Shown here piece after piece: positions 34,922-42,239 of a stretch of DNA of 64,000 nucleotides. Both the position numbers and the translations under genes were made by a program. Every line of letters starts with the position of its first letter. Position 1 is the stretch's first letter. A model generated the notes under the pieces. That model made no database searches and had not been told where the DNA came from. It saw only the letters and a program-made list of their open reading frames with translations. The stretch is from Motiliproteus sp047633175 (GTDB lineage: Bacteria > Pseudomonadota > Gammaproteobacteria > Pseudomonadales > Balneatricaceae): the NCBI GenBank assembly GCA_047633175.1, contig JBLIEQ010000017.1, positions 20,484 through 84,483 on the forward strand, given 5' to 3'.

Positions 34922-35360
34922 GCACAGATTAAGCACCGGGACGCTGATAGATGTCCATGACTCTCTATAGAGCGGCCAGCAACAGCAGCACTCAGACTGA
35001 GCACAGATTAAGCACCGGGACGCTGATAGATGTCCATGACTCTCTATAGCGCGGCCAGCAACAGCAGCACTCAGACTGAGCACAGACTGAGCACAGACTG
35101 AGCACCGGGACGCTGATAGATGTCCATGACTCTCTATAGAGCGGCCAGCAACAACAGCACTCAGACTGAGCACAGATTAAGCACCGGGACGCTGATAGAT
35201 GTCCATGACTCTCTATAGAGCGGCCAGCAACAACAGCACTCAGACTGAGCACAGATTAAGCACAGATTAAGCACAGATTAAGCACAGACTAAGCACCGGG
35301 ACGCTGATAGATGTCCATGACTCCCTATAGAGTGGCCAGCAGCAACAGAGCGCGGACTAA
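34893..35360. repeat. Nested tandem array (79-bp unit with an 11-bp subrepeat) between pyrB and pyrC'
   Basis: The unit contains the pyrB 3' end (GCGGCCAGCAACA-CAGCAC...GACTGA), AGCACAGATTA, and CACCGGGACGCTGATAGATG. The word AGCACCGGGACGC starts at 34932, 35011, 35101, 35180 and 35292: spacings 79, 90, 79 and 112, which equal 79 plus 0, 1, 0 and 3 extra copies of the 11-bp AGCACAGATTA/AGCACAGACTG. No spacers separate units, so it is not a CRISPR. It fills the 478-bp gap and holds no supported gene. Confidence 0.92.
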
Positions 35361-35399
35361 GCGTGCGTCCCCCTAATTGAATAGCCAGGCAGTAAAACG

Positions 35400-36740
35400 A
35401 TGAAGATTCATATTCAAGGCGGTCGGTTGATCGATCCGGCGCAGCAGCTCGACGGACAGTTCGATCTCTATCTAGAGCAGGGGCGGGTGGTCGCGATCGG
35501 CACCAAGCCTGCAGGCTTTGTAGCCGAGCAGCTGATCGATGCCCACGGCCAGGTCGTCTGTCCGGGACTGATCGACCTGCAGGCCTTCCTGCGTGAACCG
35601 GGACAGACCCACAAAGGCAGTGTCGCCAGCGAGGGTGCCGCCGCTGCGAGCGGCGGCATCACCAGCCTGTGCTGCTCGCCGATGACCCAGCCGGTGCTGG
35701 ACACCCCATCGCTCGTCCGGCTGGTTCAGGATAGGGCAACCGAAGCCGGTACTGTCCGGGTACTGCCCCTGGCAGCCCTGACCCGGGGGCTCGAAGGCGA
35801 ACAGCTCAGCAATATGCACGCCCTGAAAGAGGCCGGTGCCGTCGGTTTCAGCAATGCCGGTGTCGGCATACCCAATGCCCAGACGCTGCTGCGCTGTCTG
35901 GAATATGCCGCCACCCTGGATCTGTTGATCTTCGTGCGCCCCAACGAACCGGTGCTGGGCGCGGGCTGCGCCCATGACGGCGCCATGGCGATGCGCCTCG
36001 GGCTGGACGGCATCCCCGAGGTCGCAGAGACCCTCGAAGTCTCGCGTTATCTGCTGCTGGCAGAGCAGGCCGGCGCCCGGCTACATTTTGGCCAGCTGTC
36101 GTGCGCACGCTCCATCGAGATGATCGAACAGGCACAGGCGCGCGGCCAGCAGGTCAGCGCAGATGTCGCCGTCCACCAGCTGCTGCTCGACGATACCTTC
36201 CTGGAGGGCTTCGACAGCCGCTTCCATCTTTCCCCGCCACTGCGCTCCAGGAGCCACCGCGACGGCCTCCGTGAGGCCCTGATGCGCGGCGGTATCGGCG
36301 CCCTCAGCTCCGACCATCAGCCCCATGAAGCCGCAGCCAAGGCAGCCCCGTTCAGCGCCACAGAATCGGGCATGATCGGCGTGCAAACCCTGCTACCGCT
36401 AGGACTGTCGCTGGTCGCCGAGGAACTCCTGACCCTGCCCCAGCTGATCGCGATGCTGACCAGCACTCCGGCTAGGATCCTGGGTAAAGAGTTAGGTAAG
36501 GAGTTAGGTAAGGAGTTAGGTAAGGAGTTAGGTAAGGAGTTAGGACTGCCGCAGGGCCAGTTGGGCGTCGGCGCCATAGCGGATATCTGTATCTTCGATC
36601 CGACACAGCGCTGGACCCTGGACGCGAGCAGCAACCGCTCCCGCGGCAGCAACAGCCCTTATTGGGGTCAGACCCTGGTTGGCCAGGTCACCCACAGCCT
36701 ACTGGCCGGAAAGCCGGTTTTTGTCAGGGATAAGAGATAA
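35400..36740 (+). CDS. pyrX: Dihydroorotase-like PyrC' (probably inactive, ATCase partner)
   Basis: A 446-residue amidohydrolase-fold protein. The zinc HxH of active dihydroorotases (DLHVHLREPG) reads DLQAFLREPG near residue 60, and the histidine position around RPNEPVL is also not kept, whereas LSSDHQPHE near 300 remains. This is the pattern of Pseudomonas PyrC', which is catalytically dead yet needed to assemble ATCase with PyrB; that role is inferred. A five-fold in-frame 12-bp repeat (36483-36542) inserts KELGKELGKELG-type sequence near residue 365, in a loop before LGVGAIADICIFDP. An active pyrC should exist elsewhere. Confidence 0.9.
   Translation: MKIHIQGGRLIDPAQQLDGQFDLYLEQGRVVAIGTKPAGFVAEQLIDAHGQVVCPGLIDLQAFLREPGQTHKGSVASEGAAAASGGITSLCCSPMTQPVLDTPSLVRLVQDRATEAGTVRVLPLAALTRGLEGEQLSNMHALKEAGAVGFSNAGVGIPNAQTLLRCLEYAATLDLLIFVRPNEPVLGAGCAHDGAMAMRLGLDGIPEVAETLEVSRYLLLAEQAGARLHFGQLSCARSIEMIEQAQARGQQVSADVAVHQLLLDDTFLEGFDSRFHLSPPLRSRSHRDGLREALMRGGIGALSSDHQPHEAAAKAAPFSATESGMIGVQTLLPLGLSLVAEELLTLPQLIAMLTSTPARILGKELGKELGKELGKELGKELGLPQGQLGVGAIADICIFDPTQRWTLDASSNRSRGSNSPYWGQTLVGQVTHSLLAGKPVFVRDKR
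36483..36542 (+). repeat. In-frame 12-bp minisatellite x5 in pyrC'
   Basis: GGTAAAGAGTTA (36483-36494) is followed by four copies of GGTAAGGAGTTA to 36542. Each copy encodes GKEL, so unit changes keep the frame and alter loop length. Confidence 0.95.
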
Positions 36741-36761
36741 GAAAAGGGATGAACCACAAGG

Positions 36762-37526
36762 ATGAGCCACAAGGATGAACAGGTTATGCAGCACAACATA
36801 CAGCCGACACTGACCCCCCGATTCCTGACCCCCCGATTTCGCCAGCCCCAGGTACTGATCGCCTGTGCGGTGATCACGCTCTGCCTCTGGGGGCTCTATC
36901 AGGCACTCCGCATGGGAATGGCGGATGTGGTCGCCTATAAAGCCAGATACCCGCTTAAAACTTGGGAGCAGGCGGCGCGATTGCCCACCATGGCCGAAGC
37001 CGACGATGCCCTAGAAAAGGCCTCGGGCGCGCTCTCCTGGGCACCGAAAAACCCCGAGTATCTGGACCTTCGGGCGCATCTCCTCACCTATAAGAGCCTG
37101 CTGCCGGTCAATAACGAGACCCAAGCAGAGCATTCAGTCAGGGTCGAGCCCTTGACCCGGGAGGCGCTGGCGCTCTATCAGCAATCGACCGGGCTGCGCC
37201 CCAAATGGCCCTACAGCTGGTCCAGGCTGGCGCTGGTTAAATCCTACCTGGGCGAGTTTGATCAGGTCTTTACTGCGGCCGTCGCCAAGGCCGTTAAATA
37301 CGGTCCCTGGGAGCCGGGAGTGCATAAGACCCTGCTCGAAGCCGGCCTCAGCGGCTGGTTTGAGCTGGATGCCGACACCCGCCGCGCGCTGGGCAGCACC
37401 GCATCCCGAGGCCTGCGGCTGGACAGCCGAGGTATCACCGCCATCGTCCAGCGCCATCAAAAGCGCGACCAACTCTGCGGCTACCTGCCCAATGACCGCT
37501 ACAGCAAAGCCCTGTGCGGTTGGTAA
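36762..37526 (+). CDS. Membrane-anchored TPR-like protein, VpsP-like
   Basis: A 254-residue protein with one N-terminal transmembrane helix (VLIACAVITLCLWGLYQALRMGMADV, about residues 30-55) and a helical periplasmic part with repeat-like pairs (DALEKASGALSWAPKNPEYL, LALYQQSTGLRPKWPYSWSRLAL). It resembles VpsP-type proteins linked to exopolysaccharide production; I hold this only moderately. The start region has tandem 13-bp words ATGAACCACAAGG / ATGAGCCACAAGG (36749-36774), so start ATG 36762 or ATG 36786 are both possible. It is downstream of pyrC', 14 kb from the polysaccharide cluster. Confidence 0.6.
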   Translation: MSHKDEQVMQHNIQPTLTPRFLTPRFRQPQVLIACAVITLCLWGLYQALRMGMADVVAYKARYPLKTWEQAARLPTMAEADDALEKASGALSWAPKNPEYLDLRAHLLTYKSLLPVNNETQAEHSVRVEPLTREALALYQQSTGLRPKWPYSWSRLALVKSYLGEFDQVFTAAVAKAVKYGPWEPGVHKTLLEAGLSGWFELDADTRRALGSTASRGLRLDSRGITAIVQRHQKRDQLCGYLPNDRYSKALCGW

Positions 37527-37752
37527 GTTGTTTTTTTGTAGGGTTTTTGTGGGTTAGCTTTCTGTGGGTGGAAAGTAGCCTGACAACCACTACACATTGC
37601 TAGAGTTGTCGCCCTAAAGTCCAACCCACAAAAGATCGCCTGCCTGCAGGCTCCCACAGGCACGCGAAAAGAGCTGACCCCCCTCATCGCTTTTTGTAAT
37701 CCTGTAGCGATCTGCTACAGTAATCCAACAAACCTCAGTAGCGGAGATCGTT
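37527..37752. repeat. Repeat-rich gap before the toxin-antitoxin pair
   Basis: Contains degenerate family-1 pieces ('gtgggtggaaagtagcctgac', 'ccaacccacaaaag'), a family-2 copy ('gatcgcctgcctgcaggctc', about 37634-37653) and 'gagctgacccccctcatcg'. 'tgtagcgatctgctacag' (about 37701-37718) is a short dyad that could serve the antitoxin as an operator. No gene. Confidence 0.6.
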
Positions 37753-38169
37753 ATGGCTAAGGCGGCATCACCCGTAAGGCTTGAAAAAAACTTGATGGAA
37801 GCTGCGAAAGTAGTCGGAGATATCTACCACCGAAGCGCCGCAGAGCAGGTTGAGTATTGGGCCGATATAGGCCGGAATCTGTCTAAGATGATCGATCCGG
37901 ACACCCTGGTACAAATTGCGGCTGGGCTGGCGCGGGTTAACGTCGAACAGGTTGCCGCTCCCGTAGTAAACCCCGAGGATGTCTTCGCGTCCTTAGAGAC
38001 TGACCGCGCCAGCGGACGGCTCGCTGCCGTAGTGACCGCCTCTGCCGTTAAGTACCAGGCGTCAGCCTCTCACCGGGGCTTACTGGAGCGTATCTCTCCC
38101 GGTGGAGGTGTTGAAACCGGTAGTTTTACTAATGGGGTGTTTATAGCGCTGCAAGAACCTGAGCATTGA
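37753..38169 (+). CDS. ParD-like antitoxin
   Basis: A 138-residue protein matching the ParD-like antitoxin family: an N-terminal ribbon-helix-helix-like region (PVRLEKNLMEAAKVVGDIYHRSAAEQVEYWADIGRNL, residues 7-43) and a longer tail that would wrap the toxin. It is followed by a zeta-type kinase whose TTG start overlaps this stop (TTGA at 38166-38169), the usual antitoxin-first order. Likely autoregulates its own promoter. Confidence 0.75.
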   Translation: MAKAASPVRLEKNLMEAAKVVGDIYHRSAAEQVEYWADIGRNLSKMIDPDTLVQIAAGLARVNVEQVAAPVVNPEDVFASLETDRASGRLAAVVTASAVKYQASASHRGLLERISPGGGVETGSFTNGVFIALQEPEH

Positions 38170-38741
38170 CGAATACTAAGCAGCTTTGGCTGCTGGTGGG
38201 CGGTAACGGGGCGGGCAAGAGCACCTTTTACCGATTAACGCTTGAGCCCCTGGGTATCCCCTTCGTTAATGCCGACGTGATCGCAAAGCAGCTCTTTCCC
38301 GAGTCCCCGGAGGCGCATAGTTACAAGGCCGCAAAAATAGCCGCAGACCTGCGCCATGATCTGCTGCTTAAAGGTCGGAATTTCTGTTTCGAAACGGTGT
38401 TTTCACATCCCTCCAAAATAGACTTTGTTGCCCAGGCCAAGGCGCTGGGTTATCAGGTCATCATGGTCGTGATACACCTGGAAAATCCAGAGATCAATCG
38501 TGCGCGGGTCGCTCAGCGGGTAGCAGAAGGAGGGCACCAGGTACCAGACGCTAAGGTAGAATCGCGTATACCGAGGCTGCTTGCCAACATTAGAATGGCG
38601 ATGCCGCTTTGCGATCAGGTTCGCATCTTGGATAATTCCAGCTGCGAAATCCCTTTTTGTCCTGTAGCGACACGCCGTAACCAGTCGCTGGAAATCCACC
38701 TTGAATCCTTGCCAGCATGGGCGAAAACGCTATTGAGCTAA
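38166..38741 (+). CDS. Zeta-toxin-family kinase
   Basis: A 191-residue P-loop protein. LLVGGNGAGKSTFYRL at residue 9 is the Walker A; NADVIAKQLFPESPE near 35 and FCFETVFSHPSKIDFV near 75 match the zeta/AAA_33 group, where an Asp and Glu bind the UDP-sugar or other substrate; RVAQRVAEGGHQVP near 112 is the lid. Zeta toxins phosphorylate UDP-GlcNAc and block wall synthesis, but many short relatives have unknown substrates. Start TTG 38166 overlaps the antitoxin stop. Confidence 0.8.
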   Translation: MTNTKQLWLLVGGNGAGKSTFYRLTLEPLGIPFVNADVIAKQLFPESPEAHSYKAAKIAADLRHDLLLKGRNFCFETVFSHPSKIDFVAQAKALGYQVIMVVIHLENPEINRARVAQRVAEGGHQVPDAKVESRIPRLLANIRMAMPLCDQVRILDNSSCEIPFCPVATRRNQSLEIHLESLPAWAKTLLS

Positions 38742-38869
38742 CCGAAACAAGGGGGGGAGGGGCAGGCTGAAGCCTAACCTACAAAAGATCGCCTGCAGGC
38801 AGGCTCCCACAGGCAGGCTCCCACAGGCAGGCTCCCACAGGCACGCGGAAAGAACTGACCCCCTACTCT
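38742..38869. repeat. Family-2 repeat with triple AGGCTCCCAC
   Basis: 'gatcgcctgcaggcaggctc' begins near 38788 and is followed by three direct copies of CAGGCAGGCTCCCA-type words to about 38840, then 'gaactgaccccct'. It separates convergent zeta-toxin and cysQ genes. No gene. Confidence 0.75.
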
Positions 38870-39700
38870 TTATTCAGACCACAGGGGTTGAGGCGTCGCA
38901 CAGACTATAAAAAACGGGTTGAGCAGGGTATCCGGGCGGGTATTGTAGCGCAGCGGGGTCAGACCCGAGTGTTCGAGTACCAGGCCGCCGGCCGCTTCCA
39001 CCACGGCCTGGGCGGCGGCGGTATCCCATTCGCTGGTCAGACCCAGGCGGGGGTAAAGATCGGCCGCACCTTCGGCGACCAGGCAGAGCTTCAGGGAGCT
39101 GCCCATCGCCACGATCTCGGCCTGACCCAGCTTGGCCACAAACGCCTTAAAGGCCTCGGACTGGTGCGAACGGCTGCCGACCACGCGCCAGGTACCCGCG
39201 GCTGCCGGCGGCGTGGCGACTCGAATAGCGGTGGCGGGCTGGCCGGTGATCTGCTTGAAAGCCCCCCGCAAGCGGCCACCCCAGTAGAGGGTCTCCAGAG
39301 CGGGGGCATAAACGATGCCCAGCACCGGCACGCCGGCATCGATCAGGGCGATATTGACGGTAAATTCGCCGTTCTTCTTGATGAATTCCTTGGTACCGTC
39401 CAGCGGATCGATCAGCCAGTAACGACTCCAGTTGTTGCGCTCAAAGAGCACCGCCGCATCGGACTCCTCGGACAAGACCGGAATCCCCGGTGTCAGCCTG
39501 GCAAGACCCTCGACGATGCAGTGGTGGGAGGCCAGGTCGGCTTCGGTCAGCGGGCTGGCATCCGCCTTGTCGACGATGGTGAAATCACGCTGATAGATCG
39601 CCATAATCGCATCACCCGCCGTTTTAGCCAGCTGGATAATCGCCTCGATATCGCCATCAAAGCACTCTGTAGCAGGAACGGTAGTAACGGAATTGGACAT
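38870..39700 (-). CDS. cysQ: 3'(2'),5'-bisphosphate nucleotidase CysQ
   Basis: A 276-residue Li-sensitive inositol-monophosphatase-fold phosphatase that hydrolyses PAP (3'-phosphoadenosine 5'-phosphate) produced by sulfate reduction. PLTEADLASHHCIVEGL near residue 51, PVLSEESD near 75 and WLIDPLDGTKEFIKKNGEFTVNIAL near 95 hold the metal ligands; TSEWDTAAAQAVVEAAGG near 223 is the second IMPase signature. It is 37 bp downstream of the SLC13 permease on the same strand, next to cysD-cysNC. Confidence 0.95.
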   Translation of the reverse strand: MSNSVTTVPATECFDGDIEAIIQLAKTAGDAIMAIYQRDFTIVDKADASPLTEADLASHHCIVEGLARLTPGIPVLSEESDAAVLFERNNWSRYWLIDPLDGTKEFIKKNGEFTVNIALIDAGVPVLGIVYAPALETLYWGGRLRGAFKQITGQPATAIRVATPPAAAGTWRVVGSRSHQSEAFKAFVAKLGQAEIVAMGSSLKLCLVAEGAADLYPRLGLTSEWDTAAAQAVVEAAGGLVLEHSGLTPLRYNTRPDTLLNPFFIVCATPQPLWSE

Positions 39701-39737
39701 AAAAATCTCTCTGGTGCCCTAGATTAAGAAGCTCGAT

Positions 39738-41504
39738 TCAGAAGCTCCAGATCAAGGGAATTAATAGGATAGAAGTACTGCCCACCAGCAGGCTGAGCGG
39801 GATACCCAGGCGCAGATAGTCGCGGATACGGTAGCCGCCAGGGCCCATAACCATCAGGTTGGTCTGGTAGCCCAGCGGGGTGATAAAGCTGGCGGAAGCG
39901 GCAAACATGATCGCGACCGCAAAGGGCATCACATTAACACCAAGCTGGTCGGCAACCGCCATGGCGATAGGAAACATCAGCACCGCGGCGGCACTGTTGG
40001 TGATCGACTCGGTAAACAGCACCGTAAGCAGGTAGATGATCGCCAGTGCCAGCCAGGGGGAGTGGCTGCTCTCGGGGATCAACCACAGCGCGATGGCGGC
40101 AGCGGCCCCGGTTTTGGTCATAGCCACACCCAGCGAAAAGGACGCGGCGATAACAACCAGCACCGTGTGGTCGATATAGCGTCGCGCCTTGGCGGGGCTG
40201 ACGCAGCGGGTGGTGAGCATCGCGGCCGCAGCGATCAGCGCCGCTTCCAGTATCGATAACAGGCCGAGCGCGCTGACCAGGACCATGGTAGCGAGGATTG
40301 CCAGCGCCATCGGCGCCTTTTCAAAATGGGGCGGGGTCGAGTCATTAAGCGCGCTGACCAGCAGGAAGTCTTTACGAAAACGGTACTGCTCCAGAAACTC
40401 CTGGCCGGTTTCCAGCAGCAGGCAGTCGCCGACCTGCAGTTCGATATTGCCTATCTTCCCGGGCAGCCGGCTGCCGCCGCGCGAGACCGAGATGATAGCC
40501 GCCTGGAAGCGCGAGCGAAATTTTGCATGGCGAATGGTCTGGTTAAGGCCGGTAAATCCAGGTCCTATGACCGCCTCGACCAGGCAGCGGTTGTGGCGCG
40601 CGGTCTCGAGTTTATCGGCATCGCCGTTAGCCGCGGTGAGTCCCTGGATCAGCCGCAGCTCGCGAGCGCACTCGGGTGCACCGATAAACAGCAATCGGTC
40701 ATGGGCTTCTAGCAGGGTTTCGGGCGGGACCGCCGTCAGCAGTCGATGTTGACGCTCGATCTCGACCAGATAACCGTGATTGAGTTGCCGCAGTCCCGCC
40801 TCAGCAATCGACATGCCGGGCAGAGGGCCCGCAGCATCGACCCGGACCTCCACGCTGTACTCGCGTATCTGCTCAATTTGCTCGGCAGCGCCTTTGCGGT
40901 TGGGAAGCAGGCGGTCGCCCGCCAGAAGCATAAAGGTACCACCGATCAGCACCAGCGGGATGCCCAGCCAGGCGAGTTCAAACATCGACAGCGAGATCTG
41001 TTTTTCGGTTTGCAGCAAGCCATCGATCACCAGGTTGGTGCTGGTGCCGATCAGGGTGCAGGTGCCACCCAGAATGGCGGCATAGCTCAGGGGCAGCAGC
41101 AGTTTGGACGTCGGCAGCTGGAGCCGTTGCGCCCAGGCCTGGATGGCGGGGAGGAGCATCGCCACCACCGTGGTGTTATTCATAAAAGCGCTGAGCAGCG
41201 AGGCCGGCAGCATCACGCGTAACTGGGCGAGTCTCAGCGTACTCGGCTGGCCTAGCAGCCGCCGTGCCAGCCACTGGACCGCACCGGTGTTATTAAGCCC
41301 TGCAGCCACCACATAGAGAATGGCGATCGTCATCACCCCTGGGTTGGAAAAGCCCACCAGCGCTTCGGCAGGTGTCAAAATTCCCAGGATAATCAGGCTT
41401 GCCAGCGCAGTCATCAGCAGCACATCGGTAGCCAGACGACTGCTCAGCAGCAGCGTCAGCACCACCCCGATCACCGCCAGAGTGAGATAGGCGTCAGTCG
41501 TCAT
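39738..41504 (-). CDS. SLC13-family permease with two RCK_C (TrkA-C) domains, putative sulfate transporter
   Basis: A 588-residue membrane protein in the SAC1/SLC13-like group: N-terminal transport half (residues 1-190, with NNTTVVAMLLPA and GTCTLIGTSTNLV), two central RCK_C domains (about 205-295 and 300-375; DRLLFIG and GDCLLLETGQ strands), and a C-terminal transport half (ALAILATMVLVSALG to the end; TESITNSAAAVLMFP, GYQTNLMVMGPGGY). Some relatives import sulfate; adjacency to cysQ and the cysD-cysNC genes supports that here. Start ATG 41504. Confidence 0.88.
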   Translation of the reverse strand: MTTDAYLTLAVIGVVLTLLLSSRLATDVLLMTALASLIILGILTPAEALVGFSNPGVMTIAILYVVAAGLNNTGAVQWLARRLLGQPSTLRLAQLRVMLPASLLSAFMNNTTVVAMLLPAIQAWAQRLQLPTSKLLLPLSYAAILGGTCTLIGTSTNLVIDGLLQTEKQISLSMFELAWLGIPLVLIGGTFMLLAGDRLLPNRKGAAEQIEQIREYSVEVRVDAAGPLPGMSIAEAGLRQLNHGYLVEIERQHRLLTAVPPETLLEAHDRLLFIGAPECARELRLIQGLTAANGDADKLETARHNRCLVEAVIGPGFTGLNQTIRHAKFRSRFQAAIISVSRGGSRLPGKIGNIELQVGDCLLLETGQEFLEQYRFRKDFLLVSALNDSTPPHFEKAPMALAILATMVLVSALGLLSILEAALIAAAAMLTTRCVSPAKARRYIDHTVLVVIAASFSLGVAMTKTGAAAAIALWLIPESSHSPWLALAIIYLLTVLFTESITNSAAAVLMFPIAMAVADQLGVNVMPFAVAIMFAASASFITPLGYQTNLMVMGPGGYRIRDYLRLGIPLSLLVGSTSILLIPLIWSF

Positions 41505-42203
41505 GCATCGATATCTCCGCTAAGGGGGTAGGTCTTTTGTGGGTTGGACCCGTAACTCGGACTCGTAACTCGGGCTCGTAGGTCGGGCCCGTAACACGGG
41601 CCGTAACTCGGGCCCGTAACTCGGGCCCGTAACTCGGACCCGTAACTCGGACCGTAACTCGGCCCTCGTAACTCGGGCCCGTAACACGGGCCGTAACTCG
41701 GGCTCGTAGGTCGGACTTTAGTCCGACAAAACCATCAAAACGCACCCATCCTTCTGAAATTGCTTCGACCAAGGAGGGGGCAGGTCTTTCCGCATCATTA
41801 GTCAAAAGATCGCCTGCAGGCAGGCTCCCACAAGGAACCCCTGATGTTATATGGAAAGACCGGACCCCTTTTTTGTGACCCCTTTTTTGTCCTCGGACTC
41901 GTAACTCGGCCCTCGTAACTCGGGCTCGTAGGTCGGACTTTAGTCCGACAAAACTATCAAAACGCACCCATCCTTCTGAAATTGCTTCGACCAAGGAGGG
42001 GTCTTCAGCCAAGGAGGGGTCAGCCTTTCAGCATCATTAGTCAAAAGATCGCCTGCAGGCAGGCTCCCACAAGGAACCCTGATGTTATATGTAAAGACCT
42101 GACCCCTTTTTTGCTGCCTTTAATACCATGACATTAAAGGTTTAATAGGTGCGGTTGATATCTTACCCAGCAACGCTTAGTCTCTCAACCCTCAAGAATT
42201 ACT
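41505..42203. repeat. Repeat field between the SLC13 permease and cysD genes
   Basis: About 700 bp without a gene. 41540-41710 is a 13-bp minisatellite (CGTAACTCGGGCC and variants). A family-1 palindrome follows at about 41709-41727, then 'catcaaaacgcacccatcc', 'gatcgcctgcaggcaggctc' and 'gacccctttttt'. This whole block is duplicated with a 222-bp offset (41711 and 41933 both start TCGGACTTTAGTCCGACAAA). The last 90 bp (42115-42203) are unique and AT-richer and should contain the cysD promoter; none was called. Confidence 0.85.
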
Positions 42204-42239
42204 TTGACTACTACCGAACATGCAACCTGGCGGTTTTTG

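Noticed and set aside
34913..35252. Two overlapping 86-residue minus-strand frames in the pyrB-pyrC' array
   Set aside because: They translate the repeat unit itself and change with unit number; no start signal or homologue.
34893..35360. CRISPR array
   Set aside because: Units are contiguous, spacing changes are multiples of an 11-bp subrepeat, there are no unique spacers and no cas genes.
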